From Pasteurella skyensis (GTDB taxonomy: Bacteria > Pseudomonadota > Gammaproteobacteria > Enterobacterales > Pasteurellaceae): DNA of 64,000 nucleotides. The notes beneath the pieces are model-generated. The model was not told the origin of the DNA. It ran no database searches and worked only from the letters and a program-made list of their open reading frames with translations. The stretch covers positions 1,426,001 through 1,490,000 of the forward strand of contig NZ_CP016180.1 in assembly GCF_013377295.1 (NCBI RefSeq). The letters are read 5' to 3'. Below are positions 19,234 to 29,899 of this stretch, piece by piece (the stretch's first letter is position 1; each line of letters begins with the position of its first letter). The position numbers and the translations under genes are program-made.

Positions 19234-20373
19234 TTATAGTAACACCATATCATTACTATGAATGGCAACACTGCCATATTGATAACCTAAAATAGTTTCA
19301 ATATATTGCGATTGCTTTCCTCTAATTAATTCTAACGCTTCACTGTTATAACGCACCATTCCCCTTGCAATAGCTTGATTATCACTGTTTTTAATTAAAA
19401 TTACCTCTCCTCGAGAAAAACGCCCTTCTACTGCTACAATACCTGCTGGAAGCATTGATTTATGTTGTTTTAGTGCAACTTCCGCCCCTTTATCAATCAA
19501 TAAAGATCCTACTGTTGGTGCTGCAAATAACCACTGTTTACGGCTTTCTAGTAGATTCGTTGCAACCGTAAATTTTGTACCAATATCCATTCCATTAGCC
19601 AGATCATAAATCACATTGTTACGGCTTCCTGAAGCAATAATGGTTTCAATACCTGAACGAGTGGCAATATCCGCTGCCGTAATTTTAGTACTCATTCCTC
19701 CTGTTCCTAAACCAGAGACACTGTCCCCTGCGATCCCTTTAATTTCATCAGTAATTTCACTGACGACAGAGAGTAATTTTGCATTAGGATTAGATCGAGG
19801 ATCACTATCAAATAAACCTTGTTGATCCGTTAATAAATAGAGTTGATCCGCCTGAGCAATAATGGCAGTAAGTGCAGATAAATTATCATTATCCCCCACT
19901 TTTATTTCTGCCGTTGCCACAGCATCATTTTCATTAATAATAGGGATAATCTGATTATCTAACATTACATTTAAAACATCTCGAGCATTTAAAAAACGCT
20001 CTCGATCCTCTACATCAGCACGACTTAACAATACTTGTCCAATTTTAATATTATAAATATCAAAGAGTTGCTCCCACGTTTGAATTAACTGACTTTGCCC
20101 GACTGCCGCCAATAGCTGTTTAGATGCAATAGTAGGTGGAAGTTTGGGATTACTTAAATAATCTCGTCCAGCAGCTATCGCTCCCGAAGTCACTATCACT
20201 ATTCTAAAACCTTGTTTCTGTAACTCAGTACATTGACGTACAATTTCCAGTATTTGTGGACGATGTAAAGTGAGAGTTCCTTGCGTCAAAACACTTGTTC
20301 CAAACTTCAAGACAATGGTTTTCTGTAAATCCTTTTTAAGCGGCATATTTTTGGTAAAAGTTGTGTTATTCAT
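19234..20373 (-). CDS. proB: Glutamate 5-kinase
   Basis: First step of proline synthesis, feedback inhibited by proline in the family. 379 residues: amino-acid kinase domain ([55 protein letters not shown]) and a C-terminal PUA domain from about residue 285 ([21 protein letters not shown]-like). The first 15 or so residues are extra compared with E. coli; an internal ATG nine codons on lacks a ribosome site, so I keep the first one. proA follows. Confidence 0.96.
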   Translation of the reverse strand: MNNTTFTKNMPLKKDLQKTIVLKFGTSVLTQGTLTLHRPQILEIVRQCTELQKQGFRIVIVTSGAIAAGRDYLSNPKLPPTIASKQLLAAVGQSQLIQTWEQLFDIYNIKIGQVLLSRADVEDRERFLNARDVLNVMLDNQIIPIINENDAVATAEIKVGDNDNLSALTAIIAQADQLYLLTDQQGLFDSDPRSNPNAKLLSVVSEITDEIKGIAGDSVSGLGTGGMSTKITAADIATRSGIETIIASGSRNNVIYDLANGMDIGTKFTVATNLLESRKQWLFAAPTVGSLLIDKGAEVALKQHKSMLPAGIVAVEGRFSRGEVILIKNSDNQAIARGMVRYNSEALELIRGKQSQYIETILGYQYGSVAIHSNDMVLL

Positions 20374-20434
20374 TCGATTTCTTTTGATATTAATGTATTA
20401 ATCAGATAAAGATACTAAAAGTTGCCACTTAAAT

Positions 20435-20508
20435 CCAGTAATCCCTTGCGATAAAGTAAAAATTACTGGAAAATGTAGCGTTTTAACGCTTCCTCCCTTG
20501 TGAGGAAG
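20435..20508 (+). promoter_or_regulatory. Structured leader upstream of trhP (three hairpins)
   Basis: Three consecutive inverted repeats stand in the 165-base gap between divergent proB and trhP: CCAGTAAT (20435-20442) with ATTACTGG (20462-20469), AGCGTT (20477-20482) with AACGCT (20485-20490), and CTTCCTC (20489-20495) with GAGGAAG (20502-20508). The second and third overlap by two bases, so they may be alternatives. No long T tract follows. This may be a regulatory 5' UTR or a small RNA; I recognise no known class. Confidence 0.4.
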
Positions 20509-20538
20509 TACTGACTTGTTATCAGAGAGAATTACCTT

Positions 20539-21927
20539 ATGTTACAAAAAGAGTTAAATAATAAACCAGAGCTACTTTCACCAGCTGGTTCATTAAAAAA
20601 TATGCGTTACGCTTTTGCCTATGGAGCAGATGCCGTTTATGCAGGACAACCTCGTTATAGCCTACGAGTACGTAATAATGATTTTAATCACGCCAATCTA
20701 CAAATTGGCATTGATGAAGCACACGCTTTAGGCAAAAAGTTTTATGTGGTTGTGAATATTGCACCTCATAACTCTAAATTAAAAACCTTTGTCCGTGATT
20801 TGAAAAAAGTTGTCGATATGAAGCCTGATGCGTTGATTATGTCCGATCCAGGGTTAATTATGCTAGTACGTGAGAACTTTCCTGATATAGATGTACACCT
20901 TTCCGTACAAGCAAATGCAGTAAATTGGGCGACCGTTAAGTTTTGGAAACAAATGGGACTCACTCGTGTGATCCTTTCTCGAGAACTTTCTATTGATGAA
21001 ATAGCGGAGATCCGTAGAGAAGTTCCTGAAATGGAAATTGAAATATTTGTGCACGGTGCGTTGTGTATGGCATATTCAGGACGTTGTTTACTCTCAGGCT
21101 ATATCAATAAACGAGATCCAAATCAAGGAACTTGCACTAACGCCTGCCGTTGGGAATATTCTGTAGAAGAAGGTAAAGAAGACGATACAGGTAATATTGT
21201 TTCTAATAAACCAGAGAAAATTGAAATTAAAAATGTTGCTCCTACTTTAGGTGAAGGAAAACCTACAGATAAAGTCTATTTATTAGCCGAGTCTAATCGC
21301 CCAGAAGAGCAAATGAGTGCATTCGAAGATGAACACGGTACTTACATTATGAATTCCAAAGATTTACGTGCCATTCAACACGTAGAACAGTTATCTAAAA
21401 TTGGCGTACATTCCCTAAAAATTGAAGGACGAACCAAATCATTCTATTACTGCGCAAGAACAGCACAAGTTTATCGCAAGGCAATTGATGATGCAGCAGA
21501 AGGAAAACCTTTTGATGAATCATTAATGACAACGTTAGAATCCTTAGCACATCGAGGCTATACCGAAGGATTTTTACGTCGCCATACTCACGATGAATAT
21601 CAAAATTATGACTATGGTTACTCCATTTCAGATCAGCAACAATTTGTGGGTGAATTTACTGGTAAACGTAACGATCAAGGAATGGCGGAAGTTGCTGTTA
21701 AAAACAAATTTTTAGTGGGTGATAATGTTGAATTAATGACTCCTAAAGGAAATATTGTTTTTAAAATTGAACGCATACTCAATCGTAAAAATGAAGAAGT
21801 GGAATCAGGAAAAGGTGATGGACATTTTGTGTTTTTAGATGTCCCAGCGGATATTGAATTAAATTATGCTTTGTTAATGCGTAATTTAGAAGGTGCAAAT
21901 AACACTCGAAACCCACATAAAAATTAG
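20539..21927 (+). CDS. trhP: tRNA 5-hydroxyuridine synthesis protein TrhP (YegQ), U32 family
   Basis: Prephenate-dependent hydroxylation of U34 in tRNA needs TrhP in E. coli. 462 residues of the U32 family: LLSPAGSLKNMRYAFAYGADAVYAG at the start region, VHLSVQANAVNW, and IFVHGALCMAYSGRCLLSGY with the conserved cysteines, followed by QGTCTNACRWEY. These Cys are typical of the Fe-S-type U32 proteins. The length matches YegQ. A structured leader precedes it and a strong stem-loop follows at 21934. Confidence 0.94.
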   Translation: MLQKELNNKPELLSPAGSLKNMRYAFAYGADAVYAGQPRYSLRVRNNDFNHANLQIGIDEAHALGKKFYVVVNIAPHNSKLKTFVRDLKKVVDMKPDALIMSDPGLIMLVRENFPDIDVHLSVQANAVNWATVKFWKQMGLTRVILSRELSIDEIAEIRREVPEMEIEIFVHGALCMAYSGRCLLSGYINKRDPNQGTCTNACRWEYSVEEGKEDDTGNIVSNKPEKIEIKNVAPTLGEGKPTDKVYLLAESNRPEEQMSAFEDEHGTYIMNSKDLRAIQHVEQLSKIGVHSLKIEGRTKSFYYCARTAQVYRKAIDDAAEGKPFDESLMTTLESLAHRGYTEGFLRRHTHDEYQNYDYGYSISDQQQFVGEFTGKRNDQGMAEVAVKNKFLVGDNVELMTPKGNIVFKIERILNRKNEEVESGKGDGHFVFLDVPADIELNYALLMRNLEGANNTRNPHKN

Positions 21928-21933
21928 TCATCT

Positions 21934-21963
21934 TGTAGAGATAAGTATTTTCTTATCTCTACA
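21934..21963 (+). terminator. Stem-loop after trhP
   Basis: TGTAGAGATAAG and CTTATCTCTACA form a perfect 12-bp stem with a 6-base loop. The T tract is weak (TTATATAT), so termination may be partial and the next gene may be partly cotranscribed. Confidence 0.6.
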
Positions 21964-21981
21964 TTATATATCAACGATTTT

Positions 21982-22383
21982 ATGGAATACTCAATGACAT
22001 TAGCAGAAATTTATACTCAGTTTGAAAATTGCAAAATATGGGAACAAAGATACCGCTTATTAATTCAACTTAGCCGTAAACTACCTCAATTAAGTGATGA
22101 TGAACGATCAAATATACCTGAAATTTACGGTTGCGAAAGTCGTCTCTGGTTTGCTTTTCAAATTGAACCTAGAGAAATAAAAGCCTATAGTGATGCTCGT
22201 TTAATGCAAGGATTATTGATGATTGTGAGTATTGCGCTGTCTGAGAAATCAGCTGATGAATTGTTACACTTTGATATTCAACATCTTTTCGATGATCTTA
22301 AAATCACCAAACATTTAACTAGCACTCGTTTAAACGGTCTACAACAAATTAATCAGATTGTAAAAAACACCCTGACTCAATAA
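21982..22383 (+). CDS. SufE/CsdE family sulfur acceptor
   Basis: 133 residues. SufE-fold proteins accept persulfide sulfur from a cysteine desulfurase. The acceptor Cys is in [12 protein letters not shown] (the family VxGCxSxVW motif), and [18 protein letters not shown] is the typical N-terminal helix. No desulfurase gene is adjacent, so whether this is CsdE or SufE cannot be settled. The first ATG lacks a ribosome site; an ATG four codons later is an alternative. Its 3' end overlaps convergent rsmJ by 7 bases. Confidence 0.87.
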   Translation: MEYSMTLAEIYTQFENCKIWEQRYRLLIQLSRKLPQLSDDERSNIPEIYGCESRLWFAFQIEPREIKAYSDARLMQGLLMIVSIALSEKSADELLHFDIQHLFDDLKITKHLTSTRLNGLQQINQIVKNTLTQ

Positions 22384-23123
22384 GTTAAGTAAATATCAAA
22401 ACGATGATTTTTGGTTGTTTGGCTAAAATCAGGCTTTTGATCCGCTATAAAAGGAGCATAATCAGGTCGTTTTACTACAACACGTTTTTTAGCCAGTTTT
22501 TTTGCTATCTCAAAAAAGTAATCTGTATCTAAGTCTTCTCCTATAAGGTGTTGGAAAACACGCATTTCTTTTTTAACTAATGCTTTTTTGGGTTTATGCG
22601 GATACATTGGATCAAGATAAACAACATCTGCTCCATCTGTCTCAGGATTTAATTCAGCAATAGAACGAATAGTAAGAAGTTGCATTTTTTGTTGCATAAA
22701 TTCGCCAATTTCAGGATCACAATAAGCTCGTTGTAAACCATCTTCAAGCAATGCAGATACAATTGGATTACGCTCCACCAAACGTACTTGACAACCAATG
22801 CAAGCTAACACAAAAGCATCTCTTCCAAGACCTGCAGTCGCATCTATTACTGTTGGTAAAACGCCTTTCTTAATACCAACAGCTTTGGCCACCGCTTCTC
22901 CTCGCCCTCCGCCAAATTTTCGACGATGTGCTAATGTTCCTGTGACAAAATCAACACTAACTGCACCTAATTTAGGTTCATCTAGCTTACGTAGTTCAAG
23001 TTGTTTGTCTGTTTTAACTAACGCTAAAATTGACGAAATGTCGTGAATAAGCTGCCATTTGTCGCAAAAATCTTGAAATTGTTGTTTATCTTCAGTTTCA
23101 CAAATAAGTTGAATATGACTCAT
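22377..23123 (-). CDS. rsmJ: 16S rRNA (guanine1516-N2)-methyltransferase
   Basis: Methylates G1516 of 16S rRNA using SAM. 248 residues with [15 protein letters not shown], the SAM motif [21 protein letters not shown], and the catalytic-site [21 protein letters not shown] typical of YhiQ/RsmJ. The start overlaps the stop of the upstream M15 peptidase gene by four bases (ATGA), so translation is coupled. Confidence 0.95.
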   Translation of the reverse strand: MSHIQLICETEDKQQFQDFCDKWQLIHDISSILALVKTDKQLELRKLDEPKLGAVSVDFVTGTLAHRRKFGGGRGEAVAKAVGIKKGVLPTVIDATAGLGRDAFVLACIGCQVRLVERNPIVSALLEDGLQRAYCDPEIGEFMQQKMQLLTIRSIAELNPETDGADVVYLDPMYPHKPKKALVKKEMRVFQHLIGEDLDTDYFFEIAKKLAKKRVVVKRPDYAPFIADQKPDFSQTTKNHRFDIYLTY

Positions 23124-23794
23124 AAAATATAATCTTTAAAGAGTAGTTCTATATTTTGGATTAAGGTATTTTTACCTGCAATATCTTCACCTTGCCACGC
23201 TAATTTTAATATTTCAGGGGTGAGTTGCCGTTGATATTGTTCACTTAATGGACGATAACTCATATGCCAAGGTTCAACGCCAATTTGTTTTTGTGACGGA
23301 GAAAAAGGTAAATAAAAATCAAATGTAGCGGTATGATCTTGTAAAAAATTTGCAAATTCTGCAAAGTATCCACCCGCTTGATATTCCCAAGGTTCAAGTT
23401 GTAGTCGTTGATTCGGTGGTAATAAATCAGGATCAAACACATCTATCTCTGTTCCCCAATGATGACGGCTTGCCCCTGCTACAGCAGACCATCGCAAAAT
23501 AGCCTGACATTTTTGCCATTCATTCATCTGAGATAAATCAAGTTTTTCACCACTATCATTATGTACTTTACGAGTTCCATTAAATTTTGCATTCCAAATC
23601 AGCTTTTGGCGTTCAAAATCTCGAAAAGTACTTGCTGGTTGTAAGTTAAAACCCGCTTTTTTAGCGTGTTTTTGTAAACCCAAATAAGCCGTCATCACCT
23701 GCTTTTGTAACAGGTGATGTGATGAAAGAGAATCAGGCAGGGAAACCAAATGACAGTGAGTTTTCCCTGTTAATAAGTTAATTAAATTAACCAT
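23120..23794 (-). CDS. M15 family D-alanyl-D-alanine carboxypeptidase-like protein
   Basis: About 224 residues from the ATG at 23794, which overlaps the mscK stop region by 8 bases; the longer upstream frame would run inside mscK and has no family likeness. Zinc ligands of the VanY/M15B type are present: [14 protein letters not shown] (SxHxxGxxxD) and GVEPWHMSY (EPWHxxY). These enzymes trim peptidoglycan stem peptides. No signal peptide is visible with this start, so the location is uncertain. It lies in a mscK-M15-rsmJ chain with overlapping ends. Confidence 0.85.
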   Translation of the reverse strand: MVNLINLLTGKTHCHLVSLPDSLSSHHLLQKQVMTAYLGLQKHAKKAGFNLQPASTFRDFERQKLIWNAKFNGTRKVHNDSGEKLDLSQMNEWQKCQAILRWSAVAGASRHHWGTEIDVFDPDLLPPNQRLQLEPWEYQAGGYFAEFANFLQDHTATFDFYLPFSPSQKQIGVEPWHMSYRPLSEQYQRQLTPEILKLAWQGEDIAGKNTLIQNIELLFKDYIL

Positions 23795-26700
23795 TTTGTG
23801 CTGTAACCATCCCTTTAACCAGATCTTCTGGTTGAACAGTACTTTGCTGTGGATTTTTAATAAATAAATCAAGCTGGTTGAATGCAATTTCAATGCCATT
23901 TTCTGCAAAAAGTTGATCTATTTTACGATTAAGAGCATCAGTAGTACTATTTCTATCTCCTAACTCTCCCACATAAACACGTAATTCATGATCAAGTGTA
24001 CTTGCACCAAAAGTAAGGAAGTACACAACAGGAGCAGGATCTTTCAATACCGTTTTCGTTTCTTCTGCTGCTTGTAGTAATAATTTTCTAGTCAACTCTA
24101 AATCAGAACCGTAAGCGACTCCAACACTAATAATAATACGAGTGGTAGTACTAGATAGCGCCCAGTTAGTTAAACGCTCTGTTACAAAGTTTTTGTTTGG
24201 TACAATCACTTCTTTACCATCAAAATCCATTAAAGTTGTGGCTCGAATACGAATACGAGACACTGTACCTGAAAACTCACCAACAGTAATTACATCACCA
24301 ATTCGCACTGGACGTTCAAATAAAATAATAATACCTGAAATAAAGTTTGCAAAAATCTCTTGTAAACCAAATCCTAAACCTACGGACAGTGCCGCAAATA
24401 ACCATTGTAATTTTACCCATGACATTCCTAATGAAGAGAATGCCCAAGCAGAACCAATCGCTACAATAATGTAAGTAAGTAAAGTGGTGATGGTATAAGG
24501 CGTACCTTGTGATAATGTAATCCGTGAGAAAATAAATACCTCAAGAATACTGCGAATATTGCGCACTAAAATATAGGTAACAACTAATATAACCAATGCT
24601 ATCAATAAGTTAAATAAAGTTATAGTTTCTGTTGTTGTTCCTGCATCTGTCACAACCGAGCTTTGCCACAGTGAGATATTATGTAAATAATTTGCTGAAA
24701 CAATAAATTCAGACCATATATTATAAAGTAAACTAAAAACGGTCACCCATAATACGATATTAGTAATATGAATAATTTGAGATTTTAGGATTCCTATTTT
24801 AATACTTTCACTCTGCTGAGAAATCACCACAATATCATCAGCCACACTGGTTGTTTGCTCCGTTGTTTGATTACGACGCTTTTCTTGTAAACGATGATAA
24901 GCTAAACGACGTGAAGAGACCTGAATTGCACGATAAATGGTATAGCGAATCAGTAACCATAAAATGATAATAATATAAGAGTCAATAATCAAAGAGATTA
25001 ATTTAAGGGAGGTAAAATAATAACCCAACCCAATTAAAATAATTAATCCGACAGGTATTAATTGAATTAAAAACCGAATAATAGTGAACAGAGCATTTTT
25101 CGTACTGTCTAGTTTATTATCTTGACTATAAGCATTAAGTGCTTTTTTGAAGTTAGGCGCCAAAATAAGAATACAAAAAATCAGTGCCAAAATACTCGTT
25201 ATCTGACCGATAACATCATCGCTAATACCATTTTCTGTGACATTAGTAAAAATAGAAATATTCAGTAAAATCGCAATAATAATGGTACTTCTTTGAATAA
25301 ATTTTTTGAAAATTTGACAGCTTTTTTCTGATATATCAAAGTGCTTACTCGCCATTCCACGTTGTTTAAACAATGAAATAATAAAGCTGAATAGCCATAA
25401 GTATCCCGCCATTCTAAACGCCCATAGCCAAACTTCATCAGGAGAGTAAAAGAAAAAGTAACCTATAAGTAGAAATATAACCAAAAAGACGATTATTTTT
25501 GGCAAAACTAAAATGGCATTATACAAAAATGCGATTGGGGTATACCATTGACGGTCTGAATTTAAAGAATTTAGTTTTCCATTAATTAATTCCAAATGAC
25601 GTTGGATTCTTAACTTAAAATGGCGAATAATAAATGCGACAAAAATAAGTCCCGCCAAGAGACTGATAAACAAAGTTAAATACTCATCATTGTTAGCTAA
25701 ATTAAACTTTTTAATAATCTCTTGGAGCTGGTATGTTAGTGATTGTGGCAATGATTTTAACCATTTCAAACTCATTGGAGAATTACTTTTCACCCAGAAG
25801 CTTTGCTGTGCTAATTCACTCTCAATTTGTTGACTGATTTCCGATACTTGCTTTTGTGTTAATTCTAAATTAATCGCTAAATTTAACTGATTATTCAGTC
25901 CCGTTAAAATATCAGATAATACCTTACGGCGCTCAGCTAAAATTTTATTTAATTGCTGATTTTCATCACTCGTAAATGACGTTTTATTGATCTGTTGCAG
26001 TTCTTCAATATATTGATAAGGAGTATAAAGCTCATTCCGCTTTTGTGTAATATCAAAAATATTGACTCGCAGATCTGAAATTTTTTCAAATAACCCTTTT
26101 ACTCCACTATTAATCGGTAATTTTTGCTTTTGTTTTTGAATAATTCGAGATAAAACTAATGTCCCTTCCAAAGCACTAATTTGCTCTTTCAGTGTCCGTT
26201 GTGTCTGAGTTAAATTATCTAACATATTACGTAAACGTAACTCATTCTGCGAAAGTGTATTGGTCTCTTTTGTCTGCATCAAAAGTTGTTTACTCAGTTG
26301 AGTATTAATATCAAGTTCTGCCTGAATGACTTTGTTATGCTCAGAATTAAGCTGTTGATTTTTAGCTTGAGCCTGTTCAAACTGCGCCTGAGATTGTTGT
26401 AATCGTTTATGATTAATATTGCTTTGAATCTCTGTAATTGTATTTTGTAATTGTTTTTCTTTTAATTGTAATAAATTATACTGAGTCTGATAGAACAAGG
26501 TAATCTGATCATTATTCTTTAGTAACTCTTTATTATAATTATTTTGCAAATTGAGTAACTCAAGTTCTATATGATATTGAGTAGATAAAACGCTACTAAG
26601 ACTATTGTCTAACAACAAAGTATTGAGCTCTTTAGTTCGTTCATTATTTTTAGTTAGAATAGTTTGCGTATTTGCGGAAAGTGTATTCTGTTTGACTAAA

Positions 26701-27125
26701 TGAGAGTTTGCATCATTCAGCTCTTCTTGTAATTTTTTAAGTGTTTCTGCTCTCTCTTCCAACTGGGACTGTAATTCATCAATAGTTGCATTTTCATCAA
26801 ATGCTTTTTTATTATTCAATGATTTTTGTAACTGGGCTAACTCTGTTTGACCTTGCTGAATTTTCGTATCAATATTTGCTAATAAATGTTGTAATTTTTG
26901 ATTTTTATCCGTTTGCTGTTCCACTTCAGAGAGTAACTCAAGGGACTTTTCTAAGTTTTTAATCGACTCAACTGAACTCGGATCATCAGACTTACTCTTT
27001 TTAGCTTTTGTAAGTTGAGTTTTTAACTCAGCTTGTGTGGGCAGAGCTACTGCATAACTATTTGAAAAGGTAAAAAAACCTAAAAAAAGGAGGGTAAAAA
27101 AGTATTTTTTCATCGTGTTGTCCAT
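23787..27125 (-). CDS. mscK: Large mechanosensitive channel of MscK/KefA type
   Basis: Releases solutes and K+ on osmotic downshock. About 1112 residues like E. coli MscK. A signal peptide (MKKYFFTLLFLGFFTFSNSYA) starts at the second ATG (27113), which may be the true start. Residues about 30-450 are a long periplasmic coiled-coil region rich in Gln and Leu; then about ten membrane helices; then the conserved MscS core with the pore helix GLGFGLQEIFANFISGIIIL and the beta domain RPVRIGDVITVGEFSGTV. Neither ATG has a good ribosome site. The M15 gene overlaps its 3' end. Confidence 0.93.
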   Translation of the reverse strand: MDNTMKKYFFTLLFLGFFTFSNSYAVALPTQAELKTQLTKAKKSKSDDPSSVESIKNLEKSLELLSEVEQQTDKNQKLQHLLANIDTKIQQGQTELAQLQKSLNNKKAFDENATIDELQSQLEERAETLKKLQEELNDANSHLVKQNTLSANTQTILTKNNERTKELNTLLLDNSLSSVLSTQYHIELELLNLQNNYNKELLKNNDQITLFYQTQYNLLQLKEKQLQNTITEIQSNINHKRLQQSQAQFEQAQAKNQQLNSEHNKVIQAELDINTQLSKQLLMQTKETNTLSQNELRLRNMLDNLTQTQRTLKEQISALEGTLVLSRIIQKQKQKLPINSGVKGLFEKISDLRVNIFDITQKRNELYTPYQYIEELQQINKTSFTSDENQQLNKILAERRKVLSDILTGLNNQLNLAINLELTQKQVSEISQQIESELAQQSFWVKSNSPMSLKWLKSLPQSLTYQLQEIIKKFNLANNDEYLTLFISLLAGLIFVAFIIRHFKLRIQRHLELINGKLNSLNSDRQWYTPIAFLYNAILVLPKIIVFLVIFLLIGYFFFYSPDEVWLWAFRMAGYLWLFSFIISLFKQRGMASKHFDISEKSCQIFKKFIQRSTIIIAILLNISIFTNVTENGISDDVIGQITSILALIFCILILAPNFKKALNAYSQDNKLDSTKNALFTIIRFLIQLIPVGLIILIGLGYYFTSLKLISLIIDSYIIIILWLLIRYTIYRAIQVSSRRLAYHRLQEKRRNQTTEQTTSVADDIVVISQQSESIKIGILKSQIIHITNIVLWVTVFSLLYNIWSEFIVSANYLHNISLWQSSVVTDAGTTTETITLFNLLIALVILVVTYILVRNIRSILEVFIFSRITLSQGTPYTITTLLTYIIVAIGSAWAFSSLGMSWVKLQWLFAALSVGLGFGLQEIFANFISGIIILFERPVRIGDVITVGEFSGTVSRIRIRATTLMDFDGKEVIVPNKNFVTERLTNWALSSTTTRIIISVGVAYGSDLELTRKLLLQAAEETKTVLKDPAPVVYFLTFGASTLDHELRVYVGELGDRNSTTDALNRKIDQLFAENGIEIAFNQLDLFIKNPQQSTVQPEDLVKGMVTAQNG

Positions 27126-27132
27126 TCGTAAA

Positions 27133-27183
27133 AGCGGTCAAGAATTATTAAAAACTGTAAATTTTTAATATAAAGTGACCGCT
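27133..27183 (-). terminator. Opposed uptake-signal pair between prc and mscK
   Basis: AGCGGTCA (27133-27140) and TGACCGCT (27176-27183) form a perfect inverted pair around an A/T-rich spacer. It probably ends prc transcription just before mscK. Confidence 0.5.
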
Positions 27184-27200
27184 ATCTAATTCAATAAATA

Positions 27201-29210
27201 TTATTTTGAGGCTAATTTAATCCAATCTACCATCATTTTTTCTGTTTCTTTAAGAATAAAATCAGGAGCTTCATAGTCTTTGGCTAGATCATCTAAATCT
27301 TTTAAAGGTTTTTTACCTTCACGTTTAAAACGAGCATTAAGATTCTTTAAACGTCTCTCATCATCAGCATTACGTTTTGTTTGACGCTTAATCAAATTAA
27401 GAGATAGCCATTTTTCCTGCTCTTCTTGACGCTCAATTTCAATCTCTTTCGCTAATGCAATAAACTCAGGATTTTTTGCAATACGAGTAAGATGTTTGGC
27501 TTTTAACTTAGAGACAACACCACGAGCATTGGAAACACTCGAATAGTCAGCTTGAGGTATTTTATCCCACGGTAAAGCATTATCTTCAAATCTTTCACCC
27601 ACCTCTTTCGCATTAATAATTTCAGGATAATGAATGTCAGGATCTACCCCTTTTATCTGTGTACTGCCACCATTAATTCGATAAAATTTTTGAATAGTAT
27701 ATTGCAACATACCTAATGGTTCTTTATTTTTATCAAAAGCACTATTTAACGAACGCCCTTGTTGCACAGTTCCTTTTCCAAAGGTGGTTTGCCCTACAAC
27801 AATCGCTCGATTATAATCTTGCATCGCAGCAGCAAAAATTTCTGATGCAGATGCACTATGACGGTTTACCATCACAATAATTTTGCCATCATACAACACC
27901 TGCGAATTTGCATTAGTATAAATTTTAGTACGATCAAAAGCATCTCTAACTTGTACAACAGGACCCTGTTTAACGAATAAACCCGTTAAATGAATGACCT
28001 CTTTTAATGAACCACCACCATCATCTCGCAAATCAATGATCAATCCATCAACATTTTGTTGTTTCATTTCACTTAAAAGTTTTTTCACATCCTTTGTTAA
28101 ACCAAGATAAAAACTAGGAATCTCAATGACGGCTACTTTTTTAGCATTAACAGTACTAATCGTTAATTTTGCAGCACTGTCTTCTAAACGTACGGTATCA
28201 CGAATAAGTGTCACTATATGATTCTTTCCACCTTTTGCAGGCTCAATCTCTAAGCGAACTTTAGTTCCTTTTTTACCCTTAATTTTATCCACAATATCAT
28301 CAAGTCGCCAACCTACAACATCTTCAATCTCACCTGTTGCTTGCCCTACGCCAACAATTTTATCATCAACATGAATTTGCTTACTGCGTGCAGCTGGAGC
28401 ACCTTTTACTAAAGACTTGATTGTGGTTAAATCATCTTCCATCGTCAAGGTTGCACCAATTCCCTCAAGAGATAGTTTCATACTCTCTTCAAAGCGTTTT
28501 GCATTACGAGGTGAAAGGTAAGTTGTATGAGGATCTATTTCTCTCGCAAAGGAGTTGAGATACATTTGTAAAATATCATCGGCATTGGTTTGAGTTAAAC
28601 GGCGAATAGAAATATTATAACGTTTGGTTAGCTTTTTCTTTGTCTCAGCCCATGTTTTATGTTTTAAATATTGAGCAATCACATCATATTTATAACGCTG
28701 TTTCCATAACTTTTCTGCTTCTTGCGTTGTTTTTGGAAACGCAGCTTTCTCTCGATCTTTTTCAATATAATCATCAACAGTCAAATCAGGTTCGTGATCC
28801 ACCAAAGAAAGTAAATAAGAATAGCGTTGGTAAAGACGTTTAGCTCTGAGATCATAAATCTTATACGCCGCATCAAGTTTACCGAAATACAACTCATCAT
28901 CTAACACTTTCGCATATTTTGAACGCAACTCATCTACATCAGATTGAAGAAAAATTTTATGACTACCATCTAACCAATCAATATAACGATCAAAAATATG
29001 CGCCGAAAAATCATTATCAAGTTCAAATTTACGATAATGAGATCTCACTAAACGAGCAGTCACTCGTTTTGTTGATATAATATGATTTTCATTTGGCAAT
29101 GGAGTAACAATATCACTTTCTTTAATTTTAGGCACACTTGCTATACTTAAATTACTTGTAAGTAATGAAAAATAAAAGAAAGTAATGGCGATAAGTTTAA
29201 TTAATTTCAT
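27201..29210 (-). CDS. prc: Tail-specific carboxy-terminal protease Prc
   Basis: Periplasmic protease that trims or degrades proteins with nonpolar C-termini, including murein hydrolases and PBP3. 669 residues: signal peptide (about 1-24), an N-terminal helical region, a PDZ domain (SLEGIGATLTMEDD to the GWRLDDIVDKIKG region) and the S41 catalytic core with Ser in RHSASASEIFAAAMQDY and Lys in TTFGKGTVQQG. The substrate loop RDDGGGSLKEV is present. It follows proQ by 8 bases, the same order as in E. coli, so cotranscription is likely. Confidence 0.96.
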   Translation of the reverse strand: MKLIKLIAITFFYFSLLTSNLSIASVPKIKESDIVTPLPNENHIISTKRVTARLVRSHYRKFELDNDFSAHIFDRYIDWLDGSHKIFLQSDVDELRSKYAKVLDDELYFGKLDAAYKIYDLRAKRLYQRYSYLLSLVDHEPDLTVDDYIEKDREKAAFPKTTQEAEKLWKQRYKYDVIAQYLKHKTWAETKKKLTKRYNISIRRLTQTNADDILQMYLNSFAREIDPHTTYLSPRNAKRFEESMKLSLEGIGATLTMEDDLTTIKSLVKGAPAARSKQIHVDDKIVGVGQATGEIEDVVGWRLDDIVDKIKGKKGTKVRLEIEPAKGGKNHIVTLIRDTVRLEDSAAKLTISTVNAKKVAVIEIPSFYLGLTKDVKKLLSEMKQQNVDGLIIDLRDDGGGSLKEVIHLTGLFVKQGPVVQVRDAFDRTKIYTNANSQVLYDGKIIVMVNRHSASASEIFAAAMQDYNRAIVVGQTTFGKGTVQQGRSLNSAFDKNKEPLGMLQYTIQKFYRINGGSTQIKGVDPDIHYPEIINAKEVGERFEDNALPWDKIPQADYSSVSNARGVVSKLKAKHLTRIAKNPEFIALAKEIEIERQEEQEKWLSLNLIKRQTKRNADDERRLKNLNARFKREGKKPLKDLDDLAKDYEAPDFILKETEKMMVDWIKLASK

Positions 29211-29218
29211 AGTAGTAT

Positions 29219-29899
29219 TTAGATAAAAATTGTATTTAGTGCAACATTTAACGTAAGACCCGAATTGAGTTGCACACGCACTTCTTGCTTCTCAACGCCT
29301 AGAACCGTTGCTTGTTGAACCGTATTACCTACTTTCACTTTTACATCCAATCCCTTAGTAATATCTGAGTGAGCGATAGCGGTAAGATTTTCTTCTGTTT
29401 TTACACTTTTCTTATGCTCATTAACAGATTTTCTTTTAACAACTTTTTTCTGCTCTTGTGCTTTTTTCTTAAAAAATTCTTTACGTTCAGTTTTACGTTG
29501 TTGAGCTCGACGCTCTGAAACTATTTTTTTTGATTCCGCTAAAGTTTGGGCTGCGTGTTCAGCTTGTGAAGCATCAATCACACCAGCAGGCTCTCCATTC
29601 AAATCAACACGCTCCACACCTTCTTTACAAGCACTAAGATAACGCCAGCCCATCGTATAACCTCGAATGGCTTGACGAAGCATTGTTTTACTGACTTTAT
29701 CATCATTCTCTAATGCTTGAGCAAGATCTTGAAATAAACCAATTTTAAGTGGTTTAATCGCTCCCTCAATAGAAAAACAAAGTGGAAACTTTTCTGCTAA
29801 ATACGCAATGGTTTCCTTAACTGTCATAGTTGTTTTTGCTGTTTGAGTACTGTTTTCTTGTAAAGATTGTTGTTCAGACATAATTATTAATTGTTCCAT
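29219..29899 (-). CDS. proQ: RNA chaperone ProQ
   Basis: Binds 3' ends and structured regions of sRNAs and mRNAs. 226 residues: N-terminal FinO/ProQ domain (about 25-130; FPLCFSIEGAIKPLKIGLFQDL, GWRYLSACKEGVERVDLNG), a Lys/Arg/Gln-rich linker and a C-terminal Tudor-like domain (LDVKVKVGNTVQQATVLGVE). The first ATG lacks a ribosome site and the ATG six codons on (MSEQQ) is an equally good start. prc follows. Confidence 0.94.
   Translation of the reverse strand: MEQLIIMSEQQSLQENSTQTAKTTMTVKETIAYLAEKFPLCFSIEGAIKPLKIGLFQDLAQALENDDKVSKTMLRQAIRGYTMGWRYLSACKEGVERVDLNGEPAGVIDASQAEHAAQTLAESKKIVSERRAQQRKTERKEFFKKKAQEQKKVVKRKSVNEHKKSVKTEENLTAIAHSDITKGLDVKVKVGNTVQQATVLGVEKQEVRVQLNSGLTLNVALNTIFI

Noticed and set aside
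23795-23908. Longer M15 peptidase frame reaching into mscK
   Set aside because: The added residues overlap conserved mscK codons and look like antiphase translation; the ATG at 23794 gives a normal end-to-start overlap.
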